Positions 11,101-23,100 of a stretch of 37,586 bases of DNA are shown here, piece by piece (the first letter of the stretch is position 1; each line of letters opens with the position of its first letter). Origin of the DNA: Hemicentrotus pulcherrimus (Eukaryota; Echinodermata; Echinoidea; Camarodonta; Strongylocentrotidae); assembly GCA_003118195.1 (NCBI GenBank), contig BEXV01000912.1, forward strand, positions 3,671 through 41,256, written 5' to 3'. The position numbers and the translations under genes are program-made. The notes below the pieces were generated by a model. The model was not told the origin of the DNA. It did not search any database and saw nothing but the letters and a program-made list of their open reading frames with translations.

Positions 11101-14100
11101 ACATTCATGAACAACAACAAACCGTATACCGCACTTGCAATGTGCCCGCTGAACCACCGAAGTTTTCGTTACTATACTTTGAATGGGTATTGTGGGCGCC
11201 GCTCGCACGATCATCCACCACCATGCTCTCCCCAAAACGCACGACCGCACATACTATACAGTACTTAGATTAAACAAGATGGCGACGGACGGCCATGTGC
11301 GCGAAAGTGCCTATCCAGTGTGGTCAAATTCAGTGAACTTATGAGTGAATGCGTGTGTATGCAGCGCTGTGTACGGAGGCTTATGTGATAAGGCGGCATC
11401 CCCTATAATGTACTTTTATTTATCGTTTGATCGTTTCCCCGTAACCTTTTGATTGTTTACCGTAACGCCGTAACAAGAGCATTAAAACCGTAACAAATAC
11501 GGCGAAACCGTAACGGTTGGCATCTCTGTATTGTTAGACTGCCTTGTTCAAATTCAGTTAGGGTCAATTTTTTGCAAGGCTCTAGTCTATTTAACACGGG
11601 AGTGGTTACTGGCTGGAGTTACACTGTATTAAAGAAAGTGGTAATAGTCTTTTTAGGACAGCATTTTGTTAAAACGTTTGATTGGATCACATGTTGTTCT
11701 TCTAATTAGCAAAAGGTAGTTTTAATTTATTGCTACATTGTTGTGATAAAATGCAATATATCTATGAAAACAAATACATGGGGAAGAAAATAGACTAAAA
11801 TTTGAAAAATTGCCAATCTTTATTTTTTTTAAAAATGATTTTGAACATCTCAACGTGTCACCAATTTAAGGATTTTAAAGCTAATTTTTATTTGTTAATT
11901 GCTAGCATCAAATAAGATATGGTCATGCAATAAAAATAGATGCAGTGTGTGAAGAATTTTGTTTCCCTTTCTACTTGTGCATCTGGTATGCTTTTTTAGG
12001 GCTTCTTATCAAAAAGTTTTTGGGCCAAACAAAAAATATGGAATGACTGTCATAATTACAAAAGGGATAGCACATGGAGTGAATGCATTCACACTATTAC
12101 AACAAAAAAGACACACAAAAGAGTAGTATCTTGGTTATGGGAACAGGAGCAATTATCTATCCCTTGATTGATCAAGTGCAAAAGGCTAATGAGATCATTA
12201 CAAGAGATGGGACAAGTATGAAGGCCTCGGCGTCACGGCATGCACGCTGTGAACACGCTGTGAACAGTTTATTAAACCATGGGTGATACTCAAGCAAGGG
12301 GGATACAACAGTGACAGTGTAGGGATGCATAGCTTCACAGGGTTGTTGGGTCGAAAGTATGAATTTTTAAATTTCCAAGGGCTCTTTTTTAGTTACTGAC
12401 TTCACAGATCTTTACGCATCAGAGATTTTGATATACTACCACCTATAGATAGGACCTATATCTACAATGGCTCTTAGCTCATTCACATTGGTTTCTTAAA
12501 CAGCTTAAGGAAATCAAGCTACTAGGCTCAGGGATTTTACGCATCATAAGTGAAAGACAGAAACTATATTACAATGCTCTTTGTTCTTTTACAGGGGTTT
12601 CTTTAAGGGTTTAAAGGGTGCATTGGCCTAATTTCCAATTTCCCTCTCTCTCTCTCTTTTTTTATTCTGCTCCTGCTCCTTTTTCTTCTCCTTCTTCTTC
12701 TTTTCCTTTTTTTTTTTTTCCTTCTCTTTTCTTTTGGCTTACAGGGGTTACAGGTGGTCTAAGATATCAAACTCAAGTATTTTCTACAGAATCACTTTCC
12801 TTAGGTTATTAAATTCTAAACTGTAAACCTGGACCAAATGCTACAGACCTAAACCTAACCCTAACATGAAAACCAATCCAACCCTAGCCATAGTAGCCCT
12901 GCGTCTTTTGAGGAAATAAATTCTGGGGCAAGTAACGCTAAAGCAAATGATGATCACCCCTCCCACATCACTTCTCTCCTGGGAGGTCATATCGAGGGGT
13001 CAGTGACACAAAGACGTAAATCCATTTTGAGAAAAAGTGGAGTCACTAGCCATTGACTTCAATGGGGTGTTGGGTCGAGTAAAGTCTTTGTGTTTCCTGG
13101 AAAGCCCACATTTGATATCAAATACTCATTTTGACAAAATATGGAGTTACGTGTTCGTGTCACTGAACCCCTCGATATGCTGACAGGCGTAAAACAAATT
13201 CTTATGTAAAAACAACGTCAACAATACTCACTTGACCATATGTTGTGTGCTGAGCAGACCGTAACGCTTCACAACAATGTTCACCTTCTTCTCGTTCTCA
13301 AACACGGCCACCGAGGCTGCAGAGAACTCAACGACGGAGCGGGTGTTTCCGTTGGACAGATCTGAGGTGGGGTTGTACGTGGTGACTTCCTTGGCCTTGA
13401 TCTTGCGGTATAGCTGCATGGTGAGATTTCAGATAGAGTTGGGGAACATGGTGAAGACAATAATAGTACCGGTAACACAAAGTTTTTTGTGCAGCATACG
13501 ATGGAATAAAGTATTGTTGAAGAATTTGTCTCTGTGGGATAAGTGCAATGCTCTTAAACCTAGATATACGATTTCTGATTTGTTTTTCTTCTTCTTTTCA
13601 TTGTTTATATGTCCTTGTCTTACATGTTTTTTTTTCAACTGTTAATTGCCTTCTTGAATGCACCTTGATTATTTACTAGGATGACATGTTTTCTTACGTT
13701 CCTCTTCCTGCTACAGCACACTCATTCAGAGCATGCTCAACAGTCTGAATTTGACCATATGACCATAGGGTTTCCTTCAAAGATTGCTGCCAGGAGGATG
13801 AGATGACCAAGCTTTAAGACATGGTTTCAGCCTCTCAGAGATAGCTGGTTGTGTAGCACCATCTACCTCAAGGTTCTCAACTAATGGGCGTAAAGGCCTC
13901 CTGGAGGACAATATAGTATGATTGGAAATGTATAAAATCCAGCAATGATCCCAACTGTCCTTCGGCCACAATGGAAGACATCCAGAAGGCCTACAAGGTA
14001 GTGCAGGAGAGCGCCCTCTGTGTATGAACTCCATACAGTGCTCAAGAGTTATGATACATTTAGGAATCCAACAGGACAAGCTCTAGCTTACCTCCATGAC

Positions 14101-17100
14101 GTGTGGGTCTACGTAAGGGGAGACCTTCTGTCGACCAGCCATGGAACGGGAGGCGTTGATACGGTACCAACCGCGGGAGTGGTGCTCATGCTGCTGGGAT
14201 TCGAGGGCCAGGAGCTTGGCGATGGTCGTCTCGTCCAGGTCAGGGTGCTTGCCGATCTCCTTCATGAATTCGCCGACGGCTTCCTTGTCGATGTGGCCGG
14301 CAGTGAGGTATGAGGCGCCAGGAGCTGAGGGGGTGGGAGAGAGAGGCAGAGGTGATGGTAAGACACTTGATGCCATCCATATGCCTAAAAACAGCATGCA
14401 CTTCTGACTTCATACATGTGCCCATTGTGTTAGTTTGGTTCAGGGAATGAAAGGAGTACTACAAGATCTACTTGAAAATGTGAGGAATGTGAGAATTCAG
14501 AGTACTAGAGAACTGAATAAAATTATTCTACATTAATTGGGCTCTATCAAATAAACATCTATCTAGCTGTATAATCCAATAGCCGAATTTCATACTCATA
14601 TAACACTTACATTGTGCAATCCTTAAAGTGTCCTATCTAGAAACTCGTCAGGTGCTTGTCGGTTACGGTGTTGCATAATTTACAGATGACAGTTTTGTCT
14701 GTCAATCATATAAGAAAACTTATCAAATTCTCATGATACCAGCCAGTTTCCTAAAAATGCATCTCCACTCTATGTGTCAAAAGTTCTTGTGATTGATTTG
14801 ATGGAATAACAACTCTACATGTATTTCAAAGGCATTTTGGATGATTTTGAAAGATTTTTGGTAAAAGTCATTTGGTAAAACATCCCAATTATTTGGGATG
14901 GACACATGGTTTATTTTCTGTAAAAGCCATTAATGAATCACACTGTGTCATATTGATGCTAGCTGCAGGCACATCTATTAGAAACATAATGTATCAAACC
15001 ACTGACTTGATAATGAGATAATGAAATAATGGTAACACTGTTGTCACACCAATGGATAAATTAATTGTGGAGAAAATTTAAAAAGCAAAGACGTGACGAA
15101 TGTAAAGCAATGATTTTTACCGGTAGCACAACATTGCCCCCACAAAATGAATTTGCCTGATAAAATGTTGAACAACACAAAACAAACAAAATATTCTCAG
15201 ATTTCACAAAGCACAGGTAGACTTGACACTCATACATTAAACAAACTGTACAGATACATATAAATAACAAAGAGATATAATTTCAAAAGAGTGACACAAA
15301 AGATTTGTAAAATCTATGATATAGAATTTTCTTACATAAACTTTTTTCTTCTTATACAAGATCATCAAAGACTTTGAATACAAAATTGAAATAATAAAAA
15401 TTAATTATAACTACTGTCTACCATTTCCAGATTCATTAAAATAAAATAAAATCATGCAAAAGTCGCGAGGAAGACAACAATATTGGCATAATAACAAATC
15501 TGAAGACAGCTTCCTTTTATTTTCATTCTTATTGCATTCTTGGCAAACCAAGGGATGGGGGCCCTCTATATTTTCATGCATTAAAAAAAAGAGAGAAAAA
15601 AAAGGCTGATTTAGCAATGTGGTATCTCAATCTTTTTTCAAGTTTTCTTTCCAAAATAATTGCAAGCAGGTCAAACAGGGTTGGTTTGGGGAGTTTTAGG
15701 GTAATTTTCAAAAACATTTCTTTGCAGGAAAAGGGGATCATTCAACATAGAACTCTACCAGAGTACACAGGAAAACTTGGAAAATCTACATCAATAAAGA
15801 TTAAATATCAATAAAAAGACAAATCTAACTTAACTAACCAAACCAAATCTAATATCAAGGTGGAAACAGAAAAAGAACAATATAGAGGAACTGAAATATA
15901 ACTAACAACAAAATGGAATATATCTTCCCGATGACACTACCTTCCCAAATTACAAACTACAATACTACTACTACTAGAACGACAAGTAGTTTATAGTACA
16001 AACCTAATTCAGCATCTTTGTTTGTTTAATGGAATTCATGTGGATTGATGAATGAGAAAATCATTTTTTAGTGAGAGCAAAATGTCAGGAGTATAAATAT
16101 CTATTTCACATTTAAGATGGATTGACAAACAAGAGAGCTGAATGTGAAAGCGATATCAATGGTCCACAAGGGAATACGTGTCCGTCTGATAATAAATGAT
16201 CTTTTACGGAGTGATTCATATACGGAGAGTCTGGTACATGTTCACATTGATCAAGCCGTGATTAAACATGGTGCCTTCTTCACACATTGATGACACAAAC
16301 AGGAGGGAACGCATGATCGGAATTTGATGAGACACAAGATGGGTGTCATGCAAGGAAGATTCTTCCATCGCGACACAGAGCTGTAAGAGAATGATGAGAG
16401 GCGACGCCTTTGACAGTGCCTCTTCACCTTGCAGGGTTATGATCATGATTACAAATGGAACACACTTTTATGTGTAATATACACTTTACGAGTCACACTT
16501 AAAAGGAAAAATCTGTATTTGCATAGGTAAGAGGAAAGATGTGGATGAGGACACTGTGCATCACGGTTTTGCTACAAAAGATTGCAGCTAGAAAATGAAA
16601 AGAAATGAAAATAAATAGGATAGGAAGGTTGGATATTTAATCTTGAAAACATGGGAGGAATGGAAACAGGCATGAGGGTGGAATTAGGGGTTAGTCATAA
16701 TGGTATTCATGCTGTTAAACATGATGCATTGGAGAAGAAAAAATCAAACAAACACAGGTTTTATTTGTGTGGCAACATACTTGGGTGACTATTAAACATT
16801 TAGTAAATGATTCCATTTTGTGATATAAGTTATTTTAATTCAGTAGGTGTGCTTCTTCTAAACTAAAAATAAGTGTAAAATGAGTTTTCACAACTACCAA
16901 GTAATTTCAAGAATTTAAAAGTGAAGTATTATTGGTGAGCCCGAAATTGCAGGAAGGTGGACATGTACTATTATTATGGTACAGAATTATCAAATTTACT
17001 CAATGTGGTCATCTACATCTATCTATTGTTGTTGACTGTTGCACAAAGCAACTCATTATTGTCTTTCATCATCTGTTCTTAATAAATTACTTTAAAACGA

Positions 17101-20100
17101 TTGTTATTATAAGCTAGTGAAATAGCTCGCCTTTGAATTAAAACCAACATAGAGTAATGGATATATTCACATCTACTTGAGATCAAATTTACATAATCAA
17201 TTACCGGTAGGTTTAGATTTTATTTTCTTCAAGACAAACGGCCGTTTTATTCGAAAGGCATGAATTGTGAATTGAGAGCTTGTTGGATGTTAAGGGTTTT
17301 ATTTGCACCTTGACAACAAAACATAAACAAGATAGCTGCATTTGCATGTTTGCAAGTTTACATGAGGCGCCTCTGACATACCTTTTACAAATCATTAATA
17401 CCACACTGACCAAAGACTTGCAGAAGGTGTAAAGCTAGGTAGTTAATACCAGGTACATTTTGCATTAATATATGACTTCACCAATTTGTAAAGAAAATTT
17501 ACCACCAAAATTGCAACATTTTGAAGTAAATAAGATACACACTGCTCAAGGGAAACAAAATGGGTAGTCTCTATATGGGCAGTGCCGCAGTGGTGTTTTT
17601 ATACATTCCTTTTTTTATCATACAGGTTTCATTGGGAAGCAATGCTTGAAAGGGGGAAAGGGGTCTTTCTATATATAAGGGGGTTGCTTTAATTGTATTA
17701 ATCAGGCAAAATGCATGTTAGGTGACGATAACAGGTTAAAGCAGGCAAGCGACAAATGTTTTCGAAACCAAAGAAAACTAAAATGGAAATCAGTAATGCC
17801 ATTAATATTTTTGTTGTTGCAAAGGGGAAGCATAGAAAACGACATTATTTACCATTTTTATCTGACGATGATGATGTAATTGGTATAGATATGAAGATCC
17901 ATGCACATAATGCGATAATGTTGAAATAAAAACAACAAAAGGAAAACCAACCCTGTTAATAATGATCGAGTGCATGAGACCATGTTTCTCTCACACTTGC
18001 CTTAAATAAATTTCCTTCCAGAGATAAAGAACATACGCTATATTCATAAAATTAGCTAGGCATGTGCTAAATCTACATTTTTTGGTTGATTTCAAGATAA
18101 GAGAAAATTAATAATGTACATTGTTAATTGACAATACCAGTAACTTCATAACATGGCATTATGCATTAAGTTTATCATTTCTAAATGACTTCTATACCTA
18201 TGTTTGTTTCAGAATACATGTAGCTCTTTGTTGTCTAATGTATTTCTAAATTCCTGTATGTATTTCTATTCTAAAATGCATATATTACATTCCAGCTCAA
18301 TGTAGATGGAATATGGTTTACATGAAAGGGTTAATCTGATTGTTAATTTGAAGAAGAAGAAGAAAAACAACAAATAAATATACAATATATGCTGGTCATG
18401 GAGAGGGGAAAAAAAACACATAAAAAGTTATTTCAAGAAGCATTCCCATCAACAAAAATCCCATAGTCAAATTGAGTCCCTTTTCTTTTAGGAGAACCAT
18501 TTTGGCAAGTCCAGTATATCATGATCATCTGGTATCCCACTTCTTACCAAATACTATGGAATTATGATATAAATCAACACCAGAAGTATTATTTCATGAT
18601 ATTTGTTTGGATTAAAGCTCTCAGAGTAATACAGTTAGTGCATGTACTAAGTTTTTTGACATGGTTGGTTTGCAATGTGTGGGCCATAATAGAGCATACT
18701 TGCCCATTTATAGTATGCCAACTATTCTCTCTCTCTCTCTCTTAGCATGCATGGCAAGTCATTAAACGTGCTGCGCACAGCATATTATGAGGACGCACCC
18801 TATATGATTTCTGTCAATGGGAACACATTCAACACAGTTATGATTAAGAGGATCAAGAACAAAAATGAATGCTGAATTGGAGGTGGATTCATGATGAAGA
18901 ACTGATGCATCAATCTAAATGAACCACTGGCGATTACAATCTGCATATAGATGGAGGAAAAGTGTGAGGATTAATTGGAATAGTGCGAACAAGTGAAAGA
19001 TAATCACGTATTGATAGTGGATTAGTTCAAGGGGTGGAGGACCTGGAGGTTAGGTGGGAATTCCATCAAGGTACGAGAATGCCGGTCAACTGTGACTACT
19101 AAGACTAGATCCTAAAAGAATGGACAATGATTATTAAAGAAACACACACAAATAGAACAATATTAAAAAGAAGATGAAACGTTACTCTACTGTAATACAC
19201 TAACAAATCCAATTATGTTTCACAAAAATATGTCCAATTATGTTTCACAAAAATATGTAACTGTCCATATAATGTCTGTAGAATTTGATTAATATATTGG
19301 TTTATAGTTTGACTTGAGATATGTTCTGATTCTCGATAACCACCAATGACTTCCCATGTACAGACGCTACATTATAAATACTAATGTTGTGTTAGTCTGG
19401 TAACAATAATAGAATTACAATTTGATATAAATTGAAAGTATAGATAATGAAAAAGAGATGCTAGAATACAGTTAAAGATGTGAGGAATCATATTGGATAT
19501 GAAAATTGATCCACAAAATCCAAATAAATTGATTGATTTCATGTTCATGCAATATCATTTGCTGAGAGCCAGAAGAGAGTTCAAAAAGTAGCAAACTTTT
19601 ATTCATTAAGTTAATGCCCTTTGGTCTTCCATCAGATAATATACTATGTTGAAAGCCAGAAAGGTGTTAACTCATATACAGCTATACAGAATGAACACCC
19701 TTTAGACTCCCATAGGATGCAAAGTGAAGAGTATAAAGATGTTTCTGGGGTTCTACGACTCAAGCTATGGCAACAATTTGCTCACTAAACTTCCTAAACT
19801 AACCAAACTCTGGATTTAACCCTTGACCAAATACTATACCTAACCCAAACCCTATATTTTTGATGAAAATAAAGTAAGGGCAAATGTCGCCAGAGCAAAT
19901 GTCGGGTCACCATTTCTGGTGTTACTTTGTGAATAACCTCCAAGTGGAGACCAGCTTGCTTGATATTGTCCAGCATGAGTATGTTCTTCAAGTGGAAAAG
20001 AAGGTCAAAAGAGGGACAAAGGAAGTGTCAAGAGAGGAGATTTTTTACAGATACAGAATGACATTACATTGATGTCTTTTGAGGACTGGGTGTGATCTTT

Positions 20101-23100
20101 CAATTTCCGAGAAAAATCTTACATAGCTGTAAGAGTATGCAGTTTAAGTTCAAAGTTTGAACCCATATAATGCATTATCCTCTAGACTACATGTATGCTC
20201 CCGAGTTTCTTTTTAGTTTGAAAATAAAAGACAGAAAAAACATTAATAACGTTTTGATCTGACACTATAATTATCTATACAACTTATGTATAACATAAAA
20301 CTATTATAAACTACATCCACAGAGCAATAAACTGATAGATTTTGTAATTTTCTATCGCTGATTTTCACAAAACAAGATGGTTGATTAGGTTTTCAATAAT
20401 GTTATCAAGAGTCTTCACTGAAACCTGTATTGGTATGTATTTACTTTGTTATTTCAATTACGTCAATATTTTGATCAAGCCACTTTGTACATCAATTATT
20501 CATACCACACCTCATGAAAAATACTGAAATGCACGCTCATAATCTTTAAGCACTACCGGGTAATTGCAATGTAATGTTAAAGCTAGTCTTGATTCAGCAC
20601 AGGAATATAATTCACCATTTTTTCAACATCAGAGAATATATCTGAAAAATTAAACTACTGGTATATCAATATATACAGTTGGGTTCTTACAAAACAAAAC
20701 AGATTTTGATTAAAGAGAAGGTTGAGTTCTGGGAAGAGGTAAAACATGATTTGTAAGCGTTATCATTTTTATTATGCAAGGGTGGAAGAACATCCGGTAA
20801 ACATGTTCCTGAAAAGCATGTTTCTTCAAGTTCATGTTCTAAATACGACATGAAACATCGTAAAAACCGGGGGTAGGTTTTTTTTGCCATGTGCTTGTGT
20901 AGTCCCATATACATCATTCTGTTTACAGTGCTTGTAACTTTGCCAAGATTTGGCCAAATTTCTTGTCATTTTGATGATTCCAGAACCTTGCAATACAGAT
21001 GAATACTTACATGTATATACATGTACTAGATGATCAACCTTTTCTGATAGATTCCACACCGTTTCTTTCACAATGCAATCACATGACCAGAACTCAACTT
21101 TATCTTTAAATGTACCTGCTTTGATTTGCCTCACATATCAACAAAATCAAATTTGCCTGGAGTCAAGTCTAAATTTTAATGCAGAGAGGTCCAAATTGAT
21201 AAGAGCAGTAGAGATCAATAATTCAGGATGAATGAGAAAATAACAAATGTAATGGACTCTGAGTGGGTGCAACTCGCAGTACTTCGATATATACACCTCT
21301 GCGTACAACCTCATTATCATTACGATAGGCCATGGAATTGGAAGGAATACATAACAACATTCAACATACAAGTATAACATATATTGTATATATTGTTTGT
21401 ATTCTTATTTTCATTCACGAAAGGACGTCACTTCAAGCTTATGCTTTATAACACGACCCCTTTTGTGTATATACCATGTTATTATCATACATTTTCAGTT
21501 ACAAGATTAGATGCAAATATGCCGATGTATATGGAATAAATAAATGTCAAATCAAATAACTTCAAGGTTTTGCCAGCTTTTGGTTTTAAATTCATGCTTT
21601 CCCATACCTGTAGCTCATGACAATTTCTGGTGTCTTTTGTAGACATACTTCATACATACTGGACGCAGATGCATTCAGCAGTACGCCAACAAGGATCTGG
21701 TGAGAGCCAGAAGGGCATTATATTTACACAGAGTAAAAATATGCCCTTCATGCAGGCTCTCAACACAAAATGTTCTATTCTTACAGCAAGAAGGAGATTA
21801 GCTCATACATTTTGACATAGAATTATCACCCTTCTGCTTCTCAGCAAAGGATACTGTTTTCTGAGACTGAAAGCATGAAGGATATTAGTAGATAGCACAT
21901 CTAACGACCTTCTGCCCTTCATCCTATCTGCAGAAGAAAGAAAATTACCCCATTAGGCAACAAGGAGGTAGCCCAATAATTTAGAATATATCGCTCATTA
22001 AATTGTATAGAGTCTGAATTATGGTTTGAATTAATTAATGCACACATTTTCAGAATGCACAGCATGAATGCATGCTGATGACAACATGTGAAAACAAATT
22101 ATGTGATGTGCACTTTATTTTGATTAGCACTAATTTCCATGAAGCCCATATACCGACATATTAATCTTATGCTATATGAGCATGCAGTGTATGGGTAAGG
22201 AATACCTGCTCATAATAAAAGAGTTAATTAACCAAACCATGGGTAGTATGATTTATGTACAGGTAGTGGGGTAGCTTGCTGCAAGTCAGAAAGGCGGAAA
22301 TATGCAAATGACCCTGGGAAAATTAATTAAAATTTTCAGCAAGTATTAATCAAATTCAGTAATTTCCTGGCCTGCAATCTTTGCAGAAACGTGTCCACAA
22401 AAATATTGAGAACGCTACAATACACTTTCCAACACAGTTTTAAAAAGGGCTGATGAAGTTTGATTACGTAGCTTTTAAATTAGGTATTGTTGGGGATAAC
22501 TATTAATGGTATTCTGGCTTGTAAATAATAATTCAATATGAGATTCAGGCTGCTTACCTAACTTTGATGTTAAGGATTGAAAAGGACATATATATATACA
22601 GGGCATATAAAAAAAATAAACAAAGTATAGTTGTATTAAAGCCTACATGATTATTTGCATTTTTAACATGACAGCGGATAGTTTGATTGAATGTTTTTTT
22701 TGTAATATTGTCTGTATGGAACCATTTGGACGGCATTATCTCCTGTGTTATAGTATAAGAGCTGACATCCCTGCCACTCCACAAATGATTCGCAATGTAG
22801 AGGCAAATCTCAAAGATGCAAAAAAAGTTTAAATATTATAAAAAGCGAGTAAAAATTAAATATGGATAGCTATAAGGGCTGGCTGGTCAAGCCACAAGCC
22901 AGCCCCAATAATAATTATGATATCAATCAAGTCAGATCGGAGAGCTATATCTGGTGACAGAATTATGAGACTCAGGGTGCAGTTATTGCAAGAATGCCAT
23001 GCTATTCCTGGGGACTAGATTCTCCTCCCTTTCCAATATATCCAGCTGTTCATAAAACATCTTAACAGTCACTTATCTAGTGCATGTTTACCAAGGTCGC

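Larger units (their letters stand above)
9609..13231 (-). other. NCX intron C-D
   Basis: 3,623-nt intron composed largely of inserted elements: a SINE next to the acceptor, a GTGGTC-type repeat, an 820-bp TIR element, a pyrimidine-rich tract (12640-12735), a diverged dispersed repeat and a 192-bp MITE next to the donor. About 11535-12635 holds no feature I can name. Confidence 0.9.

Noticed and set aside
12845..12865. CCTAAACCTAACCCTAAC as interstitial telomere
   Set aside because: Units are irregular and few, and the stretch is part of a dispersed repeat shared with 19805-19915.
14020..14407. Overlapping 97- and 88-residue plus-strand frames
   Set aside because: They are antisense shadows of exon B, whose minus-strand product matches the NCX loop.
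22943..22955. Sequencing-adapter fragment (AGATCGGAGAGC)
   Set aside because: It differs from the common adapter start by a missing base and is embedded in ordinary sequence.
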